Shown piece by piece: positions 31,960 through 43,699 of a stretch of DNA of 64,000 nt. The first letter of the stretch is position 1, and every line of letters begins with the position of its first letter. The position numbers and the translations under genes are program-made. The notes below the pieces were generated by a model. It searched no databases. It had not been told where the DNA came from and saw only the letters and a program-made list of their open reading frames with translations. The DNA is from Oxytricha trifallax (lineage: Eukaryota > Ciliophora > Spirotrichea > Sporadotrichida > Oxytrichidae): positions 1 through 64,000 of the forward strand of contig ARYC01000093.1 of assembly GCA_000711775.1 (NCBI GenBank), given 5' to 3'.

Positions 31960-34900
31960 CTTTCATCATCTTCATTCTAAACCCATTCTATCTTTTGAGG
32001 TAAATTCGGAAAAAATAATTTGTAATCATTTTGGATTACATTAGTTAATGTGTTTTTTGAATTTTTAAACATCTTTTCTGCAGTCAAAATTAATTAAAAT
32101 TATTAAAGTCTTAAAGTAAATATCTTTTTCTTGCTCTAAATTACAATAAGCTAATTCCCTCAAACACAACACATAAGTAAAAGAACCGAATTATATTTAA
32201 ACTACGCCAAAGCCGTCTACTATATTTTTCATTAAATTTACTAACTCCTAACTCAATATCTTCCTTTATTTATTGGAACATAGAGAACTATCCAATCTAC
32301 ACCTTTTCTTTATTATTTTACTGTTTTCTATGTTAATTTTTGAATTTTTAAACAAATAATATACTTAACTTTAATCTTTTAAACAAATAATATATCCATT
32401 AAGAGAGAGTTATCAATCTTAATATGGAAATAATAAGGCTATTTTAACTTGAGTATATAAAACTGATTTAATATATTAACTACTAATATTTTATTCATAA
32501 ATTTCTTAACATTCTTAACAGTTGCTTATTTGATTAAAGCAGTAGTAGCACCTGGAAGCTCAAACTATTTTTACTTTATCTGGTCATAGTTGTAATTATA
32601 TATAGATCTAAATTAGCTTTGTTTAGATTTAAAATATTACTCTTTGAAAGCTTCTGATTTGAATTTTATCCACAAATACAATTCCAAGATTGACTATTTG
32701 GAACACGAATAATCCAAAATGACTTTGGCCTAGTTTTATAATTTTTTTCCTTCCTGGTTTCATGACGAACACAAGACTAGATTCTTGAGTAAAGTTAGCT
32801 GATAATAAAACGTTTAACTGGAAGCACTAGAATAATTTTTAAATTCATACTCAAAAAGGAATAATCTTTACTTTGCAAATTCATTATATGTTGAAAATAA
32901 ATGTGGCCAAAGATTGATTTTAAGGATTATGATAACACTAACAATTTAAGACCTTTAATACTTATATTATACTTTAAAGTTTATCCAAATAATCCAATTT
33001 AAAAATTCATATTTAATATAAATGAAAATATTTTGAAAGTAAAAATTAAAAAGAGGAACATAAATAAAGAAAAGGGCCAGGGTTTAACTATTTATGTGGG
33101 TGATGATGATTGAGAGTAATTAAAAATTAACCCCATACCAATTATTTATTTGCTTCTGATCTTACAGTATTAAAAGGTAGGCGAAGGGCCTAAGCGATCC
33201 AAATAGAACTTCTAATAATATTAGAGTTCTTTGGTTAGCATTATTTAAAAAATGGTGAGAGTATAAATTATGAATTATCAAAGTTAATTTTTCTCATTAA
33301 TAAAAATTTTAAAGAAAAAATTAGGAAAAAAATTCTACAGTTAAATATTTTTAATTTTAGTTTGTGATAAATCAAAGGTAAATTTTGTTGCATATAAAAT
33401 TTAAATTACTTATTTTGAGATAAAAAATTCAATTGAATGTGAAAAAAGAGCATAATCTTTTTATATTAAAGTTGAGAAAGATGATTCAATATAGTTTTGT
33501 GAAATATTATATTGAACTAGATAGCTCAAGCTGTTTTGTGTTTTATCGTTTACTTTTTAATAATTCAAAAAATTAAAGTATATTATTTTAATATTTCGAT
33601 GTAACATTCAAGTTGATATAAGCAATAAAGATTGTTTAAATTAAAGAAAATGCTATCTTAAAAAAGTATTTTCTTCATTTTATCAGGCTTATACTTCTGA
33701 ATTAATCTATTCATCTTGTCTTTTAATAATCTGCAAAACATAATGGAATCCAATCCTAATAATAAAAAATCAGAAAAAATAAAAAAAAGAAGATATCTTT
33801 TTTAAATTGAGTTGGAATGATTAAAACATATATAAATTAATAAACAGCATTTAAAAAAATATTAATTATAGAAATATATAAAAATAGTTAGAATAAATTC
33901 CATAATAAAGCATAATGAACATAGGTAAATCTCAAATTTATTGAAAACTTTAATTCAATTATCCTTTGTATTAATTTTTGTATAAATTAAATATGAATAT
34001 TAAAATTATTGAAAATGCGTAGCAATTTAAAAATTAAATATTATGTGAAAATACTTTTTTAACTTAATTTTATTTAAGTTGATATAATAAATCAATAATA
34101 AACTAGAGTGAGATATTTAAAATAATATTAGGTTCTTAATTCCATAAGTATGACCTCATAAATTTAAAATTCTAAATAATATCTTTTGCTTATTTAATAT
34201 CGAAGTCTAATTTGAATTATACCCTTTTATGCTCACACCATAAATGCTCCCATTTTTTAATTTTATTTTTCTTCATTATATCTTCACTTTGTTTTAAATA
34301 TTCTCTCGCTTTTTCTATATTTTTACTCCATATAAATGAATCAGCAATTAAAATCAAGACCCAAATTCTTGTCAAACTATCGTGGCTATTTAAAGTATTG
34401 TAGAACTAAATAAAACTTTCTTATGATTAAAAACCCCAAAACTCCCCCCCGTATTAATCCTTAATGATACTTTCTTCAGTAGCTTGACTTAGATGAGTTT
34501 AATATAACAAAAGTAAGTTAACGCAAATGCAAAATTGAAACAAAAAATATTAACAATTAACCTTAATTATAAAAATAATTATCATAAAATTACTCGAATA
34601 AAAAGGATCCCTAATCTAGCCAATATTAATTGCTAAAAAAAGTGATTTGTGTTTATCAAATGACTCTGAACGATCTTCTTTTACTATAAATTAAATCTTT
34701 AGTTTTATGAACTTTAGCTACTAAGTAGTATAGTCTGTCAACTCCCATTTCTCACTCTCAATATATTAAATAAATTGTTCGCATCGATCATACTCTCGAA
34801 GATTATACAATATTTCGCACATCATAATACAAATTTTTAAATTACTTAAAGTAAATAAAAAATTTTAAGAAATCTCAATGATTTAAAATAGAATATAGTT

Positions 34901-35965
34901 ATTCTATCAATCCTCTATATTGAATAAAACTAATGGTGATTTTTTAATTTATTAAGATTTTTATTGCCAAAATTAACTGATTCATAGACTAATAAATTCT
35001 AAATTATTAAAATAAAAAAGAAGAAGTAAAATATTTCAAATCTAAACATTAAGTTACTATATATTTTATAATTTTTAGGAATATGTATTAAGAACCGAAA
35101 TTTATGGAGGTTTGCAATTTATTTTATGCCATTTTTAGAGAGAGAGTGAATCTATTTTTAAATTATAATTATTTATTATGATTTTTTTATCTTCTCACAG
35201 TATTAATTACAGTACAGCGTTAAATGACTATAATAATAAAATAATTATTTTAAATTATTTCTGTATAAAAATTGAAAGCTTTTCAAGAAGAAACATATGC
35301 TATTTTTTGAAAAATTTCATTAACAAAATTCAGATACTATTTCTTTATTTTTCAATTAAGTAAATAAATGATTTTGTTTATTTCAGAATTAATAATCCTT
35401 TTTTGCTTTAAATTATTAATAATATAAATATTTTTTTAAATGCAGAGGAACTCCTTAAAATTAAATTTCTTAATCCATTCTTTAAATTTTTCCTCGTCTA
35501 TTGATTGAATTAAAATATTCAATGTAATTAAATAAAAATAAAATAATTAAAAAATACTGTTTTAAGGTCTAAATTTATAGAAACCATTAATTCCCTATAA
35601 GTTTATTCTAGTCGTCCATTTAAAATCATCTTAAACTTCAAAAATTAAATAATATCAATAGCAATTAATCATTCAACTAACATAATTGATAATAATTAGT
35701 AAAATTGTTATTTTACCAATTTATTTATATAAATAAGAGTATTATAATTTGTTTCTTTTCTGTGTCATTTTAATTAAAATTACCTTTCTTCATTTGTTGA
35801 TAGATGTTCATAAATTCTTTTAAGTCTCCTTAAAACTTATCAGTACTTTTATATTTCCCTCTTTTGATCTAGGAAAGTTGTTTACAAAATAATTTCATTG
35901 TTTAACTAACTTCTTTGGTACTATACTCTCTAATAATGAGTAAAATTTACATGAATTTCCAGAAA
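31960..35965 (-). CDS. TPR-like family gene, copy 1, in fragments
   Basis: Minus strand, TAA/TAG as Gln. Segment A (35960-35780) reads MKLFCKQLSQIKRGKYKS and LKEFMNIYQQMKK. Segment B (34860-34200) has paired helices: MCEILYNLREYDRCEQFI, then RIWVLILIADSFIWSKNIE and EYLKQSEDIMKKNK. Segment C has IWIAQALRLPFNTVR (33215-33170) and, after a gap, VDGFGVVQ with FTYVLCLRELAYC (32290-32100) and an acidic end IEWVQNEDDE near 31970. Helix pairs suggest tetratricopeptide-like repeats; the family is not otherwise recognised. AT-rich spacers between segments look like IESs, but pointers were not resolved. It lies wholly inside the dynein locus. Confidence 0.6.
32530..32802 (+). CDS. Possible terminal coding segment of an unrecognised plus-strand gene
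   Basis: About 88 codons without TGA ending in TGA near 32802, with protein-like composition (IKAVVAPGSSNYFYFIWSQL; LAQFYNFFPSWFHDEHKTR). It falls in a gap between two segments of the minus-strand TPR gene. It could be an MDS of another gene or a chance frame. Confidence 0.35.
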
Positions 35966-36129
35966 TTTATTAATAATCAAGAATTTATACAAGATATTTT
36001 ATTGTTAATTTTTTTAAATATATTAATATGGCAAGCATCTAGAAATCAATGAAATTGCTCACATTAGTAAATAGACTTTAGAAATGAAATAAAGTTTTTA
36101 TTATATTAAAGTTCATAATTTAATATTAA

Positions 36130-36720
36130 ATTAGAAAGTTATAAGGATAGGGTGACCCACAGGGGCCAGTGGCTGGATACTTCTAATAGAGCTTTCTACT
36201 ACACTAAGGCCTGTTGAGGTTAGACAGGGTGTTGTTGTGTTCACCGTATTAGGGGTCGGTCGGTGGGGTTCAATCTGCCAGCTCCTAAACTCCTCGAGTT
36301 GACTGCACGCTAAGGATTTCCCTGCATTAGATGAGCTACCTGGCGTGAGTTCAATTTCCTAGGTAACAGGGAGCAGGATGAAGGTGGTCCTCAACTTTCA
36401 AAAGTGAGAAGATGAGAACCATAGAAAGCAACGATAATTATTTTCCTCACACACCAGGTCGGGTTAATGAGGCTACCACAGCGAAAGAACAGAGACTACT
36501 ATCTCAGCAGCGGTGGAACCTGGTAAGAGTTTCTCAAATCCTCCCTTTAATTGTTTACAGGAAGCAGATCTCTGCGAGCTCTGCGAGGGATATTCCTAGT
36601 TCGCTAGGCTCTTATCTCGTGTGCATCTCGATTACAGAGTGAAGTGGAATGGGGGCGAGGTGAGTTTTACTAGTTCACGACATGCCACGTCATCGATTGC
36701 CATGTCAACTCACTTCAGAT
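36130..36720. other. GC-rich island, possibly an inserted foreign or retro-element
   Basis: About 590 bp near 50% GC in surroundings of about 20% GC. One plus-strand frame at 36412-36642 runs 76 codons to TGA and uses only CAA/CAG for Gln, unlike neighbouring genes that use TAA/TAG freely. Sequences resembling pol III B boxes occur (GGTTCAATCTGCC at about 36267; AGTTCAATTTCC at about 36349). There are no inverted ends, poly-A tail or recognisable domain. Options are a LINE or SINE fragment, another mobile element, or an assembly contaminant. Confidence 0.5.
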
Positions 36721-37646
36721 AAGTCTATGTCACGACTAAAATTGATGAATTAATTTTAGTATTAAACAGTGAATTGTTAAATATTTAATTTTGAGTTTAA
36801 CTCATTCAATCAAGTTCATAAATTAATATAATTTATATAACTTTAACTATCAGAATTATGAATTTTTTGAATTTTATGCTATAATATATTAATCATCAAA
36901 TTTATATTAATTCATGAGCATCAACTTAATCAAAACTTAATTTTATTTATGTGATCTATATATTACTGTGAGTAATTTAATTTATTAATTTGGCACGAAT
37001 CTTGAAATTTCATTGATTTTGAGATATGCGCCATTTTAATATATATTAAAAAAATTTAATATAAATTGCGTGTATAAAATTTTGATTATTAATAAATTTT
37101 TAGAAATTCAATTAAATTGTGCTCAATGCAGTCTTTTTTGCAATTTTTGCGTTTTTTATCTTATCTCAAAAAAAGAAAGCAAAAGCACAAATATTATTTG
37201 TTTCTATTTTAAGAATCTTCCATTTTTACAATGTCTATTTTATTAATTTAATTAAATTTATATTATTGACCAATATTCATTATAATATTCTATTAGCTTT
37301 TTATCAGGAAATATTAATCCTGAATAAGAATAAATAAAAGAATACTAAGATTATATATTATATTTTGCTTAATTAAATGATAAAAGAATATGATAGTAGT
37401 CGCTATTAAAAATCATTCATTATAATATTAATATTCTAGTAGCATTATTAGTAAAATTAAAAAATAATTGGGATATAGTCATTACTATATTTTAAATTTG
37501 ATAATATACAATTATTTTAATGTAAAGAATTTTAAGAGATTCTAAATTTATCAAGAACCTTTAAATCAATAAAAAATATATTCTATAAAAGAATTTTAAT
37601 TTTTGAAATTTAATTTGATTACTCTATATTTATTTTTGTTTTGAAG
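36721..37646. other. AT-rich spacer
   Basis: Between the GC island and dynein MDS30. Nothing recognisable, except that 37638-37646 begins the stretch duplicated at 29101-29113. Confidence 0.5.
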
Positions 37647-38588
37647 TGACATCAGAGCCTCATCATAAATTCCCATCAATTCTATTGCAATCAAGTCTTA
37701 AAATTACCTACGAGACGCCTCCAGGTGTAAGAAACAATCTTCAAAGAACTTTCCAATATGTTGATTTACTGAGATACTAATTAATAATATTATGGTTTCA
37801 TGCCTTGATTCAGGAAAGAAGAACTTACATTCAAAACTAAATTATTTTAATAAAATATTTAAGATGTTTCAATTTTTTTGGATAAACTTACACTCAAAGA
37901 TAATTGATATTCTAATCAATTAAATATTATTTTTTATATAAATATTGCTAAATTATACAAGAATTTCCTATTTATTTGAAAATAATATAATTTTAAACTA
38001 CCTTTAAAATATTATTGATAACAATAAATTATTAAGTTTACACGAAGATTAATATGACTGAGATTCAATATTTTAATCATAAAAGTGAATCTGAGAAATT
38101 TAGTTTACAATTAAAAATACTAAAATTAAATGACAAAAACTAGGATTATATATTAATTCGTTATAAATAAAGATTATAGATGACTATATGAACCCTGATA
38201 TTATGAGAATTTTAAGGTTTTATTCCACATTTGATTGTAATAATTTCCATATGGTGATCTCAAAGCAGGAGAGTAAGTTTTGATAAACATTAGAAAAGAA
38301 ACTTAAGGCTAAGGGGCTATTCAATGGCAAAAGGTTTACGGTATTAATATTTTTATTTAATATCCTTGAAAACGCAATCTATGGAGGAAGAATCGACAAT
38401 GACTTTGATCTAAGAGTGCTCAGAAATTACATGCAACAGATATTCAAGGATGAAGTTCTTAGAGGAGGTAAGAAGCTCTCTGAATTACTGGCAGTCCCTC
38501 AATCAGGGCAAGTAAGAGATTTTATTAGCATTGTCAATCAAGTACCTGAATCAGACAACCCTCTACTCTTTGGACTACCTTCCAATAT
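37647..38588 (+). CDS. DYNC2H1: Dynein-2 heavy chain, MDS30, 32, 34 and 35 (odd segments of the scrambled set)
   Basis: MDS30 37647-37763 (HKFPSILLQSSLKITYETPP), MDS32 37792-37832 (WFHALIQERRTYI), MDS34 38248-38344 (AGEQVLINIRKETQGQGAIQ) and MDS35 38361-38588 (ILENAIYGGRIDNDFDLRVL to FGLPSNI). They are read alternately with MDS31 and MDS33 at 29114-29271. The gap between MDS32 and MDS34 still holds a worn copy of MDS33: ATTCCACA at 38222-38229, then CATATGGTGATCTC at 38248. The 28 bp between MDS30 and MDS32 replace MDS31. The encoded part is the AAA6/C-terminal region of the motor. Confidence 0.93.
38345..38363 (+). other. IES 34/35 (19 bp)
   Basis: Pointer TAT at 38342-38344 and 38361-38363; restores WQKVYGILENAIYGG. 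Confidence 0.8.
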
Positions 38589-39221
38589 ATAACCTATAAT
38601 TTTATTCTATATATGAATTATTTACAAAATTACGATTTAATAGGGAATATATAGATCGTATTTTATTTGATTATTTAATTTCTAGCATTATATTTTTATT
38701 AAATAAAAATATAAGACTCAATCGGTAAAATTTACAATTCTTAAATTTATATAATTATAATTTATAATAATAAAACTTTAAATTTATAATTATTCTATTA
38801 AACTAAATACTAATACTTATTAAACTTATCAAAAATGGAAACATGATTAAAAGCAGTTTCATCTTCTTCTTCCTTCTCATCTTCATCTTCATCCTCATCC
38901 TAGTCACTGCCCTGTCCCCTCCAAGTGTAGCCTTGCGAAGCTTCAGTCTGCTGACACCCCAGGTCCTACCAGGTAGGACCGCTAAAAAAAAACTTTTAAT
39001 ATATCTTTTTTGAAACTTACATTTTATGTGAGTGCTGTTGGTCCACCTGCGTCTGATTAATTAGGATACCTTTTAATATATTAAGTTTTTGATTAAATTA
39101 ATTAATTTCCTATTATAAATCATGAATATTGATTATTTTTAATTGATAAAATAAGAGTTAAATTAATTTATAAATATGTTATTTAAATTTAATTATGTAG
39201 ACTATACATATTTTCCAATAT
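38589..39221 (+). other. IES 35/36 (633 bp)
   Basis: Pointer TTCCAATAT at 38580-38588 and 39213-39221; restores LPSNITRPTDLQEY. It contains the acidic minus-strand coding fragment at 38840-38960. Confidence 0.8.
38840..38960 (-). CDS. Acidic coding fragment of an unrecognised gene inside a dynein IES
   Basis: On the minus strand about 40 codons read QTEASQGYTWRGQGS followed by an Asp/Glu run and AFNHVSIFDKF. The patch is GC-richer than its flanks and looks like real protein. It may be a stray MDS of another gene placed in this IES. A 19-bp palindrome (38962-38980) adjoins it. Confidence 0.4.
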
Positions 39222-40649
39222 TACAAGACCAACAGATCTTTAAGAGTACATTATAAAACAAATATTATAGTTTTTAAATAATATTTTAAGAAATAAATGA
39301 GGTTTAAATATTGACAGAAGTGTTCAGAGATTTAAGTATTTTATTATTTTATCCTTCATTTAAATATAGAGCATGTATCAATTTCAAATGTTTATTGTTT
39401 TAATTCTTATAAGATTCAATAGTCTATAGGTTATTTCTCAGCTTAAATCACTTGCAGCTGTTAGTGCTGAAGAACTGAGATTTGACAAAGACAAATGGTC
39501 ACAGCTATTAGGACCTATTTGTCAACTGTGGAGTACTCTTTATAAGCCAGAAGAGTATTTAGGGGATTTATTTCCTATCCCAGTTATTTTAATCTATATT
39601 ACATCATTCAATATAATAATATTTTATAATATAATTATTATATAATATAATATGATAATTTGAAATTATGCTTTATGTAAAATAATAAGATATTGATTGT
39701 CATTTTTTATAATACTTGTAAATATAATTTTTTTATTGTAATATGTTAAACTATTTAAATTTCTTTAAGTTATCTTAATGATATTAAAATTTCTCAAAGA
39801 TAAACTTTAAGATAATTTTAAATTCTTAGTGGTTTAAATCTCTTTTCTGCTGTATTTAAATATTAGAAATGTTTTTATTATCAGCAAATCAAAATCACAT
39901 AGATTCAACTTGGTTCTAGTGACCCAATAGACGCTTTTGTTTACATGGAGATGCAGTATGTGATTGACATTTTGCAGAAAGTTCATGAAAGTGTGACTTC
40001 AATTGTTAAAGTGCTTCAAGGTACTGAAATGCTCACCCCAGATACTGAAAAGGTTGCTACAGAACTACTTAAAGGTGATATATCTACCACATGGTGCTCT
40101 ATTTGGGATGGACCATCAAATCCAAATGCTTGGATAAGACTGGTAACTAAGAAAGCACAAGCTTTAAGAGGGTGGATCTAGAGATCATAGTAACAGCAGC
40201 TCTTAAAACAAAGTATCAATTTGAGTGATCTCTTCCATCCAGAAACCTTCCTAAATGCTTTAAGATAGAAAGCAGCAAGACAACTGTAGTTTGCTATTGA
40301 TGAATTGAAACTTGTTTCCAGTTTTGAACAAGGTAAGGTCAATATGCAAACAGGAGTGTAGTTAGAAGGACTTTGGCTTCAAGGTTGTGAGTTTGATGGC
40401 TCTAGACTTAATGAAATCAAAGATAACTCAGGAAGTTCATCAGAGCTTATCAACTTGCCAAACTGCTACATTTCTTGGATCAGAAGAGACGATTAAGAGC
40501 CTTACTCTTCAGGAGTGGTAAATATTCCAGTGTATCACTCAATTGACAGAGAGAAGCTTCTTTGCACTTTCAACATTCCAAATCAAGGTGAAGATTGGAA
40601 GAGAATTATTGGTGGTGTCGCTCTTTTCCTTAATGGATCAGAGATTTGA
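39213..40649 (+). CDS. DYNC2H1: Dynein-2 heavy chain, MDS36-38 (C-terminal end)
   Basis: MDS36 39213-39256, MDS37 39407-39558, MDS38 39879-40649. They encode the C-terminal domain: FDKDKWSQLLGPICQLW, QLGSSDPIDAFVYMEMQYV, LSDLFHPETFLNALRQ, LQGCEFDGSRLNE and VNIPVYHSIDREKLLCTF. Translation stops at TGA 40647-40649. Adding all 38 MDSs and counting pointers once gives about 12.8 kb, or roughly 4,280 codons, close to the about 4,300 of dynein-2 heavy chains. No 3' telomere-addition site is visible. Confidence 0.95.
39257..39412 (+). other. IES 36/37 (156 bp)
   Basis: Pointer TTATAA at 39251-39256 and 39407-39412; restores the frame into QVISQLKSLAAVSAEE. Confidence 0.8.
39559..39881 (+). other. 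IES 37/38 (323 bp)
   Basis: Pointer TAT at 39556-39558 and 39879-39881 gives YKPEEYQQIKITQIQLG in frame; the pointer choice is the least certain of the set. Confidence 0.65.
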
Positions 40650-43600
40650 TTAAAACACTATTACAAATTTTATAAAACAATTTAATTTCATGTTAAAACC
40701 TTCAAACCCTAATTCAATACATAATTTAATAAAATGTCTCCTCTTTTTTAATAAAAGTTTATATTATTCATCATCAAAACTACATTAATCATTAAATAAA
40801 TTTAATTTAATTTTATTATTTATCTTAAACTATTTATTAAATATTTAATTTAAATATCATAAGAAGATCTTTTATAAGAGTTTTAATTATTTTTTGTTTG
40901 TATCTATTGATCTATTTTTTAAAAAAAATAATATAAATAATCGATTTATGGTAAATTTATTAATTAAAAATTATGAATATTCCTTATTTCAGAGTGTGTA
41001 TTATAAAAGTACAATCACAAACCGTTTGCTAAATATCCAGCTATCCTAAAAATTCTAACAAGAATTAATATTTTCAAAGTGGTTTAAAATATATAAAACT
41101 AAAAGTAAATAAGTTATATAGAAACCTAGTGACGATTTTTCTTTATGATTTAATAGTGAGTAAACTTCAATTTAAAATCTTTCTCTTATATCTCATATAA
41201 TCTAAAATATTTATGAGACAAGAACAGCAGGGAATATAAAGTTACCAATTAGGACATTAATAAATTTTATATTTTGACAAATATTATTTTAAAAAATTGA
41301 TTTCTTATTGTTCTTAAAACAAATAAAAATAATTTTTAATTCTTAAAAATATATAATCATTTCTAGTTATAGTTAATCTTTAATAAATATATAAATCTTT
41401 TATTATTTATAACTTATTTTAATTATTGAAATTTAAATTCTATGAAGAACTATTATTTTATTGAATTAAATTTTAATTTTAAATTTAAATATTATTAATA
41501 AATTACTTTTTTTTATATATTTTTAGAATAATTGTTAAACTAATATTTCTGTTATAAATATTATAACTAGGGGATAAATTTTGGAAGTCAATATTATAAA
41601 AAATTAACTTTGTGAATTAAAATGAAAAAAATATCTAATAATTATAAAGAGAATAATTTAAACAGAATTTAAGTGTTTCAAATTAATTAAAGATACATTG
41701 AGACTTATACCAAAATATTAGATAAATTAAGTTATTTAAATTAGATCTATCAAAAATATTACTTTTTTAATGAATATTTAGAAGCAATAATTGTTATGAG
41801 ATAGATATATTAAAATATAAAAATAATCAATTTAATTATTAGAATCAAATGTATTTGAAAGAAATCTTTTGTAGTGTTCAAAAATAACATAACTACAAAG
41901 GAAAAAAAATAAGAAATATACAAGTTTTATTTAGAATGAAATTTCCCTAATAAATTTTTTGTTATCATAAATCCCCCGTCAATTTTCAAATATTATTGAA
42001 ACAGTTTACTCTTTTCTTTATTCTATATATCATAATTTTTTTTCAGCCATATCTGCGTTGTATATAAGCATTAAAATAAGAGCGACCAAAATCTTCTTGT
42101 GGACTAGTCTCGGGTGGTGTAAGCTTATTACTGATTAAATTTTCATTGCTTGCAATTGTAAAACAGTTCTAGTATTTCAGTTTTTAAGTGGATTAAATAG
42201 ACTAATCTTTCATATCTTCATCTTATTTACTATTATAAGAGATAATATTTTATTTTAAGAAATTTAAAAATTAAGAAGATATTTAAGAATTCCTAATTTT
42301 TTTTATATCACAATAATTAATGAATTGGATAATAACGATAGTTTTTAGAAGAAAATATCTTCTTATGATAATTAAAAAATACATATATCATATTAATAGT
42401 TAATATAAGGGTTATATGGTATTGCATAGAATTTCAAAGTCAAATCTGATTTGATTCCTATATGTAATAGTTCAACAAAAAATGAAGTAAAATTAAAATA
42501 AAGTAAACTAAAAAGCTAACCGAATTCGTTTTCAAAATGGTCATAAAAAATATTTTCAATATCTTTCTAATTTCGCTAAACTCTAATTTTATTTATTAAG
42601 AAGTCAAATATTTATAAAATTTCATTTAAGTAAATCATAATAAAAATTGTTTTGAAGTTTTGAAAAGTTAGTAAGAGTTTAAAAGAAAAATTTAATTGAA
42701 AGATTTTACTTAGAAAATTTAAATTAATTATAAATTTTATCTCTTTATTGATAAACATTATTTTATTATCTTAAAAATTATAATGCAACAATAGTCTAAT
42801 GAGATTTGTTTTCTTCTTAGTGTTAACGATTGTACATATTAAAATATTAATGATCCATTGGTACTTTTGGTTTAATTATTATTCTTAAATCGGCTCTGAC
42901 ACTTTCAATAATAATATAATGTAATTGACTTCAGTGAATTTAAAATATATAAATTATTTGTTTCCAAAATAAGCATTTATTTTTGCTCTTAATGCAATCT
43001 AAATGAATATAAATCAATTTTAGAAAAATTATATAGAATCATAATTAAATATATTAAATTATTTTTTTTATTTTATCGACTGAATTTCGTAAAATAAATT
43101 AAGATATATTATTAATTTAGTAAATAGCAAAAAATAAAAATAAATTGTTAATTTCTTATTTTCTTATATGATCAAAATATGTATTACTTTGGTAATAAGT
43201 TTAGATTTTAATAAACTAAGAATTCTCTCTGATTCCAATAATTTATATTAAATATCGATCATTAATCTTTAAAATTTAAAAATTATTCAAAAATACAATT
43301 AACATAATCAAATTATAATAAACTAAATTTAGTAAAAAATTGGTTTGTATATAAATTTCAACATTGGACAATCATGCGCTTGATCAACTAATCCACTCTG
43401 GCATTTTTTAATATAAGTAAGTATTATTTAGCAAAATTATAAACTATTACACTTCGATTTGATTTGTTAAATTATGTTTGCATGACAAATTAAGAAATTG
43501 TCTAATATATTTGATTTTTAATATTACAAACTGCGGTGACTTAACAACTAAATTCACACATAACATAAAGCATAATTTTTTAATATAATAAAAAATATGT

Positions 43601-43699
43601 GATAATAACTTGATATCTATACTCTTCGTCAAATCAGAAATGAATCAGGAAATAAATAAAATATATAATATAATTAAGGTAAAAGAATTCACAAGCTTA
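40650..43699. other. AT-rich region with one possible coding segment
   Basis: Downstream of the dynein stop. Apart from the fragment at 42043-42240, no coding or structural signal was recognised. Confidence 0.5.
42043..42240 (-). CDS. Possible C-terminal coding segment of an unrecognised gene
   Basis: About 64 open codons on the minus strand ending in TGA at 42045-42043, with a plausible protein ending (NKLTPPETSPQEDFGRSY, then FNAYIQRRYG). The stretch is less AT-rich than its flanks. The upstream part is not found nearby. Confidence 0.4.
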
